64,000 bases of DNA from an uncultured Gammaproteobacteria bacterium (GTDB lineage Bacteria > Pseudomonadota > Gammaproteobacteria > HK1): NCBI GenBank assembly GCA_958295465.1, contig OY282353.1:4455001-4519000 (forward strand), given 5' to 3'. The number at the start of each line of letters is the position of its first letter. Position 1 is the stretch's first letter. The notes beneath the pieces were generated by a model that was not told the origin of the DNA, did no database searches, and worked only from the letters and a program-made list of their open reading frames with translations. This document shows positions 22,738-30,854 of this stretch, piece by piece. Position numbers and translations under genes: made by a program.

Positions 22738-23723
22738 CACTCTCTCCCTCCGGGAGCGGCGCTCTTCCCTGGGAGCGATGCTCCCCCCGGAAGCGGCGTT
22801 TCTCCCGGCCGGAGCGCCCCGCCATCGAGCATCTCGTAGCCGAAGTGGTCGAAGAGATCCCGGCGCTCGCGGAAGACCCGGTTGAACGCGGCGATCTGCC
22901 CGGCGGTGAGGCAGGCGATCTGCCGGGCGTTCATGTCGGTGAGCACCTCGTCGTACCGGCCCTTCACCGGCAGGCGCAGACGCAGGTCCAGATCGTCCAG
23001 CTCCGGGACCAGCGCCCGGATCTCCCGCGCCACCCGCTCCGGCTCGGCGCACATCGCCTCGTAGGTGAAGAACACCCCGCGGTCCCCGCGGGCTTCGACG
23101 TTGCGGCGCTGGCGGGCAAGGCAGTGGACGACGTGGGCGGCGGCCGTCTCTTCCAGGCTCCGTCCCGCCCCTGCGGCCCGCGGCAGGTGGTCCCCCCCGA
23201 ACCGGCGCCGGAAGCTCCGGCAGATCCCCTCGCAGACCGCGTACGGGTTGCGCACCATGAACAGGAACCTGGGGTTGCGGAAATGCCGGGCGAGCTGGCC
23301 GACCTGGAAGACGTGCTGCGACGATTTCTCGACGAACACCGATGCGCCGGGGTCGCTGGCGCGGGCGAAAAAATACCATGCCTTGCGGGTGCGCGCCCAG
23401 TCGTGGCGGCCCGGATCGGCGAAGAGGGCGATGTCGCGCGGCTCGACAGCCCAGATGGCGAGCTCCGGGCCCTGCGTCGTGACCGGCCCGGCGTAGCCGG
23501 GTATCGCCTGCCCCTCACCGGGGAGGCTCCAGACGGCCCGGCAGGCGGCCAATGCGCCCGCCAGGAAGGAGGAGCCGCTGTTGTTCGGGCAGATGACGAA
23601 CAGGTGAGCGGCGATCGTGTTCTCCGGGTCGCGGGTGGCGCCGCGGACGAGCGCACGCTCCGCTCCGGCGGCCCGAGGCGGTCCGGTCCCGTGTGCGGGT
23701 GCGCGTTCGTCGGCCGTCTGCAT
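22737..23723 (-). CDS. Sulfotransferase family protein 2
   Basis: This 328-residue protein is a paralogue of the sulfotransferase at 18508-19446. It has a 5'-PSB loop FVICPNNSGSSFLAGAL, a 3'-PB segment FLFMVRNPYAVCEGICRSF and the same C-terminal LPVKGRYDEVLTDMNARQIA. It carries an extra Gly/Pro-rich tail of about 30 residues (LPGGASLPGKSAAPGG) that reads like a local repeat. Its stop overlaps the start of the tandem glycosyltransferase, so sulfation and glycosylation are coupled at the gene level. The upstream 70 bp resemble the promoter region of sulfotransferase 1. The acceptor is unknown. Confidence 0.8.
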   Translation of the reverse strand: MQTADERAPAHGTGPPRAAGAERALVRGATRDPENTIAAHLFVICPNNSGSSFLAGALAACRAVWSLPGEGQAIPGYAGPVTTQGPELAIWAVEPRDIALFADPGRHDWARTRKAWYFFARASDPGASVFVEKSSQHVFQVGQLARHFRNPRFLFMVRNPYAVCEGICRSFRRRFGGDHLPRAAGAGRSLEETAAAHVVHCLARQRRNVEARGDRGVFFTYEAMCAEPERVAREIRALVPELDDLDLRLRLPVKGRYDEVLTDMNARQIACLTAGQIAAFNRVFRERRDLFDHFGYEMLDGGALRPGETPLPGGASLPGKSAAPGGRE

Positions 23724-23880
23724 GGTGGACTGGTCCGATGATCCGGAATGTGCGGGACGCCGCCTGCGCGGCGCCGGCGGCGGTGCGGCCCAGGCGCCGC
23801 TTCAACCTTCTTGATCGAGCGAATTCGACGAGTCGCGGCAGCCCTCGGCGAATTGGCCCGAATTTTCGAAAGGTTCCCTT

Positions 23881-23985
23881 ATGATAGAACTCGGGGAGTC
23901 GTTCAAGGACACGATTCTTCTGCGAAGACCATCGGCAGAGAACGATCGTTCAGCATTCCATGAATTCATCGACACGGCCCGGTGA
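23881..23985 (+). CDS. Small hypothetical ORF, 34 codons
   Basis: ATG at 23881 follows AAAGG at 7 nt spacing and opens MIELGESFKDTILLRRPSAE, ending TGA at 23983-23985. GC content is lower than the surroundings. I recognise no family, and no lasso-type W-x-x-P motif is present. It is the only gene-like feature between sulfotransferase 2 and glcE. Confidence 0.3.
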   Translation: MIELGESFKDTILLRRPSAENDRSAFHEFIDTAR

Positions 23986-24129
23986 AGGGAGATGGCGTGC
24001 AGAGACACCGGCGGAACCGCCACCTCTGCCCCGTACATCGCGGCGGGTCCACTCACCGTCGCCACTCGGGTCAACCTTTCCCGCATCCGACGTCGCCCTG
24101 CCACCAGCCCGTTACGATGGATTCGATCG

Positions 24130-25206
24130 ATGGACGCCGACCTGACCGAATCCCTGTCCGCGAGGGTCCGGGCCGCCGCCGATGACGGCACGCCGCTGGC
24201 GGTCGCCGGGGGCGGCACCAAGGACTTCCTGGGCCGCATCACCCAGGCGGAGCGCTTCGACGTCTCCGGCCACCGGGGCATCGTCACCTACGAGCCCACC
24301 GAGCTCGTACTCTCCGCGCGCGGCGGCACCCCGCTCGCGGAGGTGCGGGCGGCGCTCGCGGAGAAGGGGCAGACGCTCGCCTTCGAGCCGCCCGCGTTCG
24401 GCGAGGCGGCGACCATCGGCGGCGCCGTGGCGACCGGGCTTTCCGGCCCGGCCCGGCCCTACGCCGGGGCGGCGCGCGACTTCGTGCTCGGCACCCGGGT
24501 GCTGAACGGCCGGGGCGAGGCATTGCGCTTCGGCGGCGAGGTGATGAAGAACGTCGCCGGCTACGACGTCTCGCGCCTCATGACCGGCGCGTTCGGCACC
24601 CTGGGGATGCTGCTCGAAGTCTCGCTGAAGGTGCTGCCGCGCCCGGCACGGGCGCGCACCCTCGCATTCGAGACGAGCGCGGAGGAAGCGATCGCGCGAT
24701 GCAACGCCTGGGCCGCGAAGCCGCTGCCGATCACCGGCGCCTGCTACCACGGCGGACGCCTGTACGTGCGGCTCGCGGGCACGGCGGGGGGCGTCGTCGC
24801 CGCGGCCGATGCCCTCGGTGGTGAGACCGTCGACGGCGAGACCGTCGATGGCGATGCGTTCTGGCCGGCGCTCCGCGAACAGACCCTCCCCTTCTTCACT
24901 CGGTCCGGCCCGCCGCTGTGGCGGGTGTCGGTCCCCCCCGGCGCCCCGGCCCTGGGCATCGGCGGCGACCGCCTCATCGACTGGGGCGGCGCCCAGCGCT
25001 GGCTACGCACCGACGCGCCGGCCGCGGAGGTGCGCGCCGCCGCCGGGCGCGCCGGCGGACATGCGACCCTCTTTCGCGGCGGCGATCGCACCGGCGTGGT
25101 GTTCCATCCTCCGGCCCCGGCGGTGCTGAAGCTCCACGAGAGGATCAAGGCCGCCTTCGACCCGGCCGGCATCCTCAACCCCGGCCGGATGTACGAGGGG
25201 ATATGA
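24130..25206 (+). CDS. glcE: Glycolate oxidase subunit GlcE
   Basis: The 358-residue protein is the second FAD-binding subunit of glycolate dehydrogenase: LAVAGGGTKDFLG, FEPPAFGEAATIGGAVATGLSGPAR, VMKNVAGYDVSRLMTGAFGTLG and C-terminal AFDPAGILNPGRMY. It is short because GlcE lacks much of the GlcD cap domain. The ATG at 24130 starts the homology; the longer frame upstream is not conserved-looking. A small in-frame duplication gives GETVDGETVDGDAF. glcF follows directly, but glcD lies 14.3 kb upstream beyond the accessory island. Confidence 0.92.
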   Translation: MDADLTESLSARVRAAADDGTPLAVAGGGTKDFLGRITQAERFDVSGHRGIVTYEPTELVLSARGGTPLAEVRAALAEKGQTLAFEPPAFGEAATIGGAVATGLSGPARPYAGAARDFVLGTRVLNGRGEALRFGGEVMKNVAGYDVSRLMTGAFGTLGMLLEVSLKVLPRPARARTLAFETSAEEAIARCNAWAAKPLPITGACYHGGRLYVRLAGTAGGVVAAADALGGETVDGETVDGDAFWPALREQTLPFFTRSGPPLWRVSVPPGAPALGIGGDRLIDWGGAQRWLRTDAPAAEVRAAAGRAGGHATLFRGGDRTGVVFHPPAPAVLKLHERIKAAFDPAGILNPGRMYEGI

Positions 25207-25207
25207 A

Positions 25208-25279
25208 ATGCAGACCCGGATCGCCGATCTCGACCCGACCGGCGCCTTCAGCCCCAGGCCGACTCCCGACAGGTCCTGA
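25208..25279 (+). repeat. Duplicated glcF start encoding a 23-residue leader peptide
   Basis: ATG at 25208 opens MQTRIADL, nearly the same as the GlcF start MQTRLADF, but runs into TGA at 25277-25279, two bases before the real glcF ATG (TGAAATG). The string AATGCAGACCCGG occurs at both starts, 73 bp apart. It looks like a local duplication of the translation start. Confidence 0.65.
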
Positions 25280-25280
25280 A

Positions 25281-26501
25281 ATGCAGACCCGGCTCGCCGA
25301 CTTCATCCGGGACACCCCCGAAGGGCGCGACGCGGACGCGATCCTGCGAAAGTGCGTGCACTGCGGCTTCTGCACCGCGACCTGCCCCACCTACCAGCTC
25401 CTCGGCGACGAGCTCGACGGCCCGCGCGGGCGCATCTACCTCATCAAGCAGTTCCTGGAAGGCGCGCCGGTGACCGCGCGCACCCAGACCCATCTCGACC
25501 GCTGCCTCACCTGCCGCGCCTGCGAGACCACCTGCCCGTCCGGCGTGCGCTACGGGCGGCTCGCGGACATCGGGCGGGGGCTGGTGGAGGAGCGTGTCGG
25601 GCGCCCACTCGCCGAGCGCATCAGGCGCCGGGCGCTGCTCGCGGTCATCCCGCATCGCGCACGGTTCGCCCCACTGCTCGCCCTCGGCCGGCTCGCGCGC
25701 CCGCTGCTTCCCGGCCGACTCGCCCGCCGGATCCCGCCGCGCGAGCCGGCCGGCCGCTGGCCGGCCCCGAGACATGCGCGGCGAGTGTTGGCGCTGGGTG
25801 GCTGTGTGCAGGGCGCGATCGCGCCGGGCATCGACGCGGCGGCGGCGCGGGTGCTGGACCGGATCGGTATCAGCTACGTGCCGGCGCCGGCTTCCGGCTG
25901 CTGCGGAGCGGCGAGCCGCCACCTGCACGCGCACGAGACCGCGTGCGCGATGATGCGCCGGAACATCGATGCCTGGTGGCCGGAGATCGAGGCCGGGGCC
26001 GAAGCCGTCGTGCCCACCGCGAGCGCGTGCGCGTTCGAGGTCAAGGAGTACGCGGAGCTGCTGCGGCACGACCCGGCCTACGCCGGAAAGGCGGAGCGCG
26101 TCTCCTCGCTCGCGCGGGATCTGAGCGAGATCGTGGCGGCCGAGGACCTGTCCGACCTCGTCCCCGCGCATCCGCCGGCGCGGGTCGCGTTCCACTCGCC
26201 GTGCACGTTGCAGCACGGGCAGAAGCTGCGGGGCGTGGTCGAAGGCATCCTCGAACGCGCGGGGTTCGAGCTCACTGCGGTGGGCGACGCCCACCTGTGC
26301 TGCGGCTCCGCCGGCACCTACTCCATCCTGCAGCCGGAGCTTTCGCGCGCGCTGCTCGCACGCAAGATCGACAACCTGGAGGCGCAAGGCCCGGAGGCGA
26401 TCGCCACCGCGAACATCGGCTGCCTCGCGCACCTCGCCACCGCGGCGTCGGCGCCGGTGCGGCACTGGATCCAGCTCCTGGACCCCGGCGGCGGGGTGTG
26501 A
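25281..26501 (+). CDS. glcF: Glycolate oxidase iron-sulfur subunit GlcF
   Basis: This 406-residue protein carries electrons from GlcD/GlcE to the respiratory chain. The N-terminal ferredoxin region has two 4Fe-4S motifs, CVHCGFCTATCP (with upstream K) and CLTCRACETTCPSG. The C-terminal half has two CCG-type heterodisulfide-reductase-like motifs, SGCCGAASRHLHA and LCCGSAGTYSILQPELS. Length and order match GlcF. The start at 25281 is set by homology and follows a duplicated pseudo-start. It completes the split glcDEF set. Confidence 0.93.
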   Translation: MQTRLADFIRDTPEGRDADAILRKCVHCGFCTATCPTYQLLGDELDGPRGRIYLIKQFLEGAPVTARTQTHLDRCLTCRACETTCPSGVRYGRLADIGRGLVEERVGRPLAERIRRRALLAVIPHRARFAPLLALGRLARPLLPGRLARRIPPREPAGRWPAPRHARRVLALGGCVQGAIAPGIDAAAARVLDRIGISYVPAPASGCCGAASRHLHAHETACAMMRRNIDAWWPEIEAGAEAVVPTASACAFEVKEYAELLRHDPAYAGKAERVSSLARDLSEIVAAEDLSDLVPAHPPARVAFHSPCTLQHGQKLRGVVEGILERAGFELTAVGDAHLCCGSAGTYSILQPELSRALLARKIDNLEAQGPEAIATANIGCLAHLATAASAPVRHWIQLLDPGGGV

Positions 26502-26572
26502 GATCGAGGTAGAAGAAGGCGCCATCCGCCTCATTTCCGCACGAAGGGCGACCCGCCGGGAGCGGATTGAAT

Positions 26573-26857
26573 ATGAAGCTTGAGAAGTTGAAAAAACGTC
26601 TGGACAAACGCCGGCCGATGACCATGGTCTCCATGCGGTTCCCCGAGGACGTCATCGACGACCTGAAACGGGTGGCCCCTCTCAGGGGCTTTACCGGCTA
26701 CCAGCCTTTGATCCGCGCCTACGTGGGCCAAGGGCTTCGGGTGGATCTGGAGCAGCTCGACACGGACCAGGTGACCTGCCTGGTGGAGAGCCTGAAACGC
26801 CGCGGGGTAAGCGAGTCCACCATCGAGGAGGCACTGGCCGAAGCAGTCCGAAGGTGA
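26573..26857 (+). CDS. CopG/RHH-type antitoxin-like protein
   Basis: This 94-residue protein starts MKLEKLKKRLDKRRPMTMVS, then MRFPEDVIDDLKRVAPLRGF: a short beta strand with two helices as in ribbon-helix-helix DNA-binding proteins. GYQPLIRAYVGQGLR follows, typical of antitoxins of this group. GGGAGCGGA precedes the ATG at 26573; an in-frame TTG 6 nt upstream is possible. No toxin gene lies directly before or after it, so it is probably an orphan antitoxin or autonomous regulator. Confidence 0.65.
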   Translation: MKLEKLKKRLDKRRPMTMVSMRFPEDVIDDLKRVAPLRGFTGYQPLIRAYVGQGLRVDLEQLDTDQVTCLVESLKRRGVSESTIEEALAEAVRR

Positions 26858-27176
26858 TCGGCGAACGGCCCCACTCCGTCGATCCCATGAGATTCGGTCC
26901 AGCGGTGGGGGATGCAGGATGGCCCGCCACGGGACCTGCGCCCGCCTCCACCCCGGAGAACCGGATTGCCCGCTGTTACTACCGGTGGGAACGGCGCACG
27001 TTCAACCTGTTGCCGGACCGTCTGCCCACTGAAAAGAGGCAACTCCATTCCTGAAAAGGAGACGGAAATGGACATGAGATCGTTTGTCCGTAAGCGCCCG
27101 GAGAAGTACGTAATTCCATAGCTGTGTGGCTCGTGCCACGGTGCACCCTCCAATGTCCTGTGGGAGGGTGACAGTG

Positions 27177-27521
27177 ATGGCTCAGGCGAGAGCCCACTCA
27201 AGGGCGCGTCCCAAGGCGCGCGACCGATTCTGGCTCGACCATCTGCGCGCCTGTCGTGAACAACGACAGACGCTGAAAGCCTATGCACAGGAGCACGGGC
27301 TGTCGGTCAGCGCACTGTACAACGCGCACTCGACGCTCAAGCGCCGTGGTGTGCTTACCGAGCCGGCCCCGGCGGCGCCCACCTTCGTGCCGGTGCACCT
27401 GTCCACGGGCAGCGCCGCGTTTCGGGTGCATCTGCCCAACGGCGTCGTCGTCGAGGTCCCCGCCCACGCCGAGAACGCGGCCTGCGCCACGGTGCTCGAT
27501 TGCGCGAGCCGGCTGTCATGA
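27177..27521 (+). CDS. tnpA: IS66 accessory protein TnpA
   Basis: This 114-residue protein has the N-terminal helix-turn-helix found in IS66 TnpA (DHLRACREQRQTLKAYAQEH, GLSVSALYNAHSTLKRRG), followed by a beta-rich tail (FVPVHLSTG, FRVHLPNGVVVEVP). TnpA is required for IS66 transposition but its exact role is unclear. The start is ATG 27177, with GTG 27174 as alternative. Its TGA overlaps the tnpB ATG (ATGA). Confidence 0.9.
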   Translation: MAQARAHSRARPKARDRFWLDHLRACREQRQTLKAYAQEHGLSVSALYNAHSTLKRRGVLTEPAPAAPTFVPVHLSTGSAAFRVHLPNGVVVEVPAHAENAACATVLDCASRLS

Positions 27522-27874
27522 TTCGTCCGCCGAACGAGGGCATCGACGTGTGGCTGTGCGTCGAGCCGGTCGACTTCAGGAAGCAGATGACAGGACTCGC
27601 CGCGCTGGTGCAGGACACCTTGGCGATGGACCCGTTCTCGACCCAGTTGTTCGTGTTCACCAATCGCCGGCGCACCCAGTGCCGGATTCTGTATTGGGAG
27701 CGGTGCGGATTCGTGCTGTGGCAAAAGCGCCTGGAACGTGCGCGCTTCGCCTGGCCGCGCCGCGCCGACGCGGTGGTCAGCCTCAGCGGGGCACAACTGA
27801 ACTTCCTGCTCGACGGCTACGACCTGTGGCGCATGCGCCCGCATCAGCACTTGCACTACGCCTCAATGTACTGA
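27518..27874 (+). CDS. tnpB: IS66 accessory protein TnpB
   Basis: This 118-residue protein matches IS66 ORF2/TnpB: VWLCVEPVDFRKQMTGLAALVQ, LFVFTNRRRTQCRILYWE and GFVLWQKRLERARFAWP. The family is needed for transposition; the mechanism is unknown. It is translationally coupled to tnpA by a 4-bp overlap and followed 76 bp later by the transposase gene. Confidence 0.95.
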   Translation: MIRPPNEGIDVWLCVEPVDFRKQMTGLAALVQDTLAMDPFSTQLFVFTNRRRTQCRILYWERCGFVLWQKRLERARFAWPRRADAVVSLSGAQLNFLLDGYDLWRMRPHQHLHYASMY

Positions 27875-27950
27875 CGGTCATAAGGTGCACTGATCGCACC
27901 ATAAGAACATCTGATCACGCGACGTGTCGCGATTCATTATTCTATGGTTC

Positions 27951-29597
27951 ATGAACACGCTCCCGGTCACCGCCCCGGTGTCGAACCTCGGGCAAGCGCT
28001 GCCCCACGACATCGGCTCGCTGCACACGCTGGTGCGTCGCTACGAATCCGCACTCACCGAGCGCGACGCGGCCATCGCACAGCGCGATGCGAGGATCGAG
28101 CACCTGGAAGCGCAGGTGCGCCTGCTGCTGGCCCGGCGCTTCGCACCGTCCTCGGAGAAGCTCCCCGACGGGCAGCTCGGGTTGTTCAACGAGGCCGAGG
28201 CCAGCGCGGCGCAGGAGCCCGAGAGCGCCCCGGGCACCGAGGTCGCCGCCCATCGGCGCGCCACACCGAAGCGCGCCCCGTTGCCTGACGCCCTACCGCG
28301 TATCGACATCGAGCATCCGTTGGCGCACGACGAGCGGACCTGCCCGCATCACGGGGTCGAGCTGGAACGCTTCGGCGAGGTGGTCAGCGAGCAGCTCGAC
28401 ATCATCCCCGCCCAGGTGCGGGTGCTGCGCCATGTCCGTGGCAAGTATCGCTGCCCGCACTGCGAGGGGCATCTGCGCACCGCCCCGATGCCCGCACAGC
28501 CGCTGCCCAGGAGCCTCGCCAGCCCCGGGTTGCTCGCCCACGTGGCCACCGCGAAGTACGCCGATGCGCTGCCGCTGTATCGCCAGCACCAGCAACTGAA
28601 GCGTCTCGGGGTCGACCTCTCGCGCACCACGCTGGCGACGTGGATGGTGCGCGCCGGCGCACTCGTGGTCCCTCTCATCAACCTGCTGCGCGATGAATTG
28701 CTCGACCGCCCCTACCTGCTGATGGACGAGACCACCGTGCAGGTGCTCAAAGAACCCGGCAAGGGCGCGCAATCGAAGTCCCAACTCTGGGCGCAGATGA
28801 GCGCCGGCCCCGAACCGCCCATCGTGCTGTTCGACTACGACCCCACCCGCGCCGGCGACGTCCCCAAACGCTTGCTTGCAGGGTTCACCGGCGCGCTGCA
28901 CACCGACGGCTACAGCGGCTATGCCCCGGCGGTGCGCGAGCAGGGGCTGGTGCACCTGGCGTGCTGGGCCCATGCCCGGCGCGGGTTCACCGACACCCTC
29001 AAAAGCCTCGGCCTGAATCCGAACAAGCTGCCTCCGGCCCCACCCGCGAAGGCGCGCCGTGCCCTGAGCGTGCTGCACCGCATCCGCACCCTCTACGCCA
29101 TCGAGCGCCGCATCCGCGACACCCCTCCCGACCAGCGCCACCGCGCCCGGCAGGCCGAGAGCGTCCCGGTGCTCAACGCCCTGCGCGCCTGGCTCGACGA
29201 CACCCTGCCCAAGGTGCTGCCCTCCGGCCCCCTGGGCAAGGCCATGCGCTACCTCGACAACCAGTGGAACGCGCTGGTGCGCTTCTGTGACGACGGCCGC
29301 TACGGCATCGACACCAACCCCGTCGAGAACGCCATCCGCCCGTTCTGCCTCGGAAGACGCAACTGGCTCTTCGCCGATACCGTGCCCGGCGCCAACGCCA
29401 GCGCCCGGCTCTACTCGCTGATCGAAACCGCCAAGGCCAACGCACTCGAACCCTACGCCTACCTGCGCCACGTGTTCACCGAACTGCCCAAGGCGCAATC
29501 ACTCGCCGAGGTCGAAGCCCTGCTGCCCACCCGGCTCGACTCCGATACCCTCACTCGACACCCGCTCCAAGGCCCCCTTATCAATCCGCGTCAATAG
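27951..29597 (+). CDS. tnpC: IS66 transposase TnpC
   Basis: The 548-residue transposase has the IS66 order: N-terminal leucine-rich coiled coil (RDAAIAQRDARIEHLEAQVRLLL); RRFAPSSEKLPDGQLGLFNEAE; zinc finger CPHHGVE...YRCPHCEG; then the DDE core with LLMDETTVQVL, HTDGYSGYAP and GIDTNPVENAIRPFCLGRRNWLF. It looks full length and intact. ATG at 27951 is used; the frame has an upstream GTG at 27924. Confidence 0.95.
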   Translation: MNTLPVTAPVSNLGQALPHDIGSLHTLVRRYESALTERDAAIAQRDARIEHLEAQVRLLLARRFAPSSEKLPDGQLGLFNEAEASAAQEPESAPGTEVAAHRRATPKRAPLPDALPRIDIEHPLAHDERTCPHHGVELERFGEVVSEQLDIIPAQVRVLRHVRGKYRCPHCEGHLRTAPMPAQPLPRSLASPGLLAHVATAKYADALPLYRQHQQLKRLGVDLSRTTLATWMVRAGALVVPLINLLRDELLDRPYLLMDETTVQVLKEPGKGAQSKSQLWAQMSAGPEPPIVLFDYDPTRAGDVPKRLLAGFTGALHTDGYSGYAPAVREQGLVHLACWAHARRGFTDTLKSLGLNPNKLPPAPPAKARRALSVLHRIRTLYAIERRIRDTPPDQRHRARQAESVPVLNALRAWLDDTLPKVLPSGPLGKAMRYLDNQWNALVRFCDDGRYGIDTNPVENAIRPFCLGRRNWLFADTVPGANASARLYSLIETAKANALEPYAYLRHVFTELPKAQSLAEVEALLPTRLDSDTLTRHPLQGPLINPRQ

Positions 29598-30689
29598 CGC
29601 CGTTCCCGGGGCGCTTACGTTTGTCCGGGGCCTGCCCAAGGCCGAGTTGCATCTGCACCTGGAAGGCTCACTCGAACCGGACATGCTGATGCGCCTGGCG
29701 GCCAGGAACAAGGTCGGGATCCCGTTCCGCTCGGTCGAGGAGATCCGCGCCGCCTACCGCTTCACCGAGCTGCAGGACTTCCTCGACGTCTACTACCAGG
29801 GCATGAACGTGCTGCGCGAGGAAGAGGACTTCTACGATCTCACCATGGCCTACCTGCAACGCGCCGCCGCCGACGGCGCCGTCCACGTCGAGGTGTTCTA
29901 CGATCCCCAGGGGCATACCGCGCGCTGCATCCCTTTCCCGACCGTGACCGACGGCATCCTGGCCGCGCTGGCCGACGGGCGTGAACGGCTCGGCATCACC
30001 TCGCTGCCCATCCTCTGCATCCTGCGCCACCTGCCGGAGGACGAAGGCTTCACCACCCTCCGCCAGGCCGAGCCCTACGTCGCCGACCGACGGATCGCCG
30101 GTCTCGGCCTCGACTCGACCGAGAAGGACAATCCGCCCGCCAGTTCCGGCGACTCTTCGCCGCGGCCCGGGAGGCCGGGCTCAAGCTGGTCGCCCATGCC
30201 GGCGAGGAAGGCCCGGCCGCCTACGTCGCCGACACGGTGGACCTGCTGAAAGTGGACCGGATCGATCACGACAACCGCGCGCTGGAAGACCCGGCGCTGG
30301 TCCGCCGCCTGGCCGCGAGCGGCATCCCGCTGACCGTCTGCCCGCTCTCGAACCTCCGGCTGCGTGGGGTCCCCGACCTCCGGCGGCATCCGCTGAAGCG
30401 CATGCTCGACGCCGGACTCAAGGCCACCGTCAACTCGGACGACCCGTCTTACTTCGGCGGCTACCTGCTGGACAACTTCGCCGCGGCCGCCGAGGCGCTC
30501 GGTCTCGGCCGGCCGGATCTGATCACCCTGGCCCGCAACTCGATCGAGGGCTCGTTCCTCGACGAGCCCGCCAAGGAAGCGCATCTGGCCCGGATCGACC
30601 AAATCGCCGTGGCCGCGGGGTGAACGAAGCGCAACGCCCGGTCCGGGTCCCCGGCAGAGGCGCTGGCCAGCGGCCCGGCGGCGGGGCGT

Positions 30690-30837
30690 GAGGCCGATCG
30701 TTGATGACGTAAATGCAGATGTTCGTGTCGAGCATGTAGCGATGCACCTGCATGCCCTCCCGTTCCTGCATGGGCGGTTGCGCACGATCGCTCATGAAAT
30801 CATCCGAAATCCGGCGGCGCCACCGGCTCCCGGTCAT
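30690..30837 (-). pseudogene. vapBC toxin-antitoxin remnant
   Basis: On the minus strand DDFMSDRAQPPMQERE is the typical C-terminus of a VapB antitoxin. It runs in frame into MQVHRYMLDTNICIYVIND, the N-terminus of a VapC PIN-domain toxin with its first active-site Asp. After NDRP the sequence becomes unrelated Pro/Arg codons. Both genes are thus truncated: the antitoxin has lost its 5' part and stop, and the toxin keeps only about 20 residues. Confidence 0.65.
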
Positions 30838-30854
30838 GCCGAAACGTCAGGGCG

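Larger units (their letters stand above)
27090..29618 (+). mobile_element. IS66 family insertion sequence, complete
   Basis: A 2,529-bp element with imperfect terminal inverted repeats beginning GTAAGCGCCC at both ends, carrying tnpA, tnpB and tnpC. It is flanked by a perfect 8-bp target duplication GTTTGTCC (27082-27089 and 29619-29626), the size expected for IS66. All three genes are intact, so it may be active and recent. Confidence 0.95.
27068..30623 (+). pseudogene. add: Adenosine/adenine deaminase split by IS66 and frameshifted
   Basis: The gene starts at ATG 27068 (AAAGGAG 6 nt upstream) as MDMRSFV. The IS66 insertion follows codon 7, and after it the reading resumes RGLPKAELHLHLEGSLEPD, the metal-binding HxH of the deaminase family. 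Later motifs include the catalytic HAGEEG region (only in the shifted frame), VDRIDHDN, PLSNLRL and VNSDDPSYFGG. Near 30140 one base is missing, so the frame switches between GLDSTEKDNPP and FRRLFAAAREAGLKLVAHAG. The gene is therefore doubly inactivated. Removing the IS and one copy of the target repeat restores TTTGTCCGGGGCCTG in frame. Confidence 0.9.

Noticed and set aside
23881..23985. Lasso or other RiPP precursor upstream of glcE
   Set aside because: The peptide has a ribosome site but no leader motif. It is kept only as a hypothetical ORF.
26858..27067. Purine riboswitch upstream of the deaminase
   Set aside because: I could not find the conserved junction pattern of purine riboswitches; the region looks unstructured by eye.
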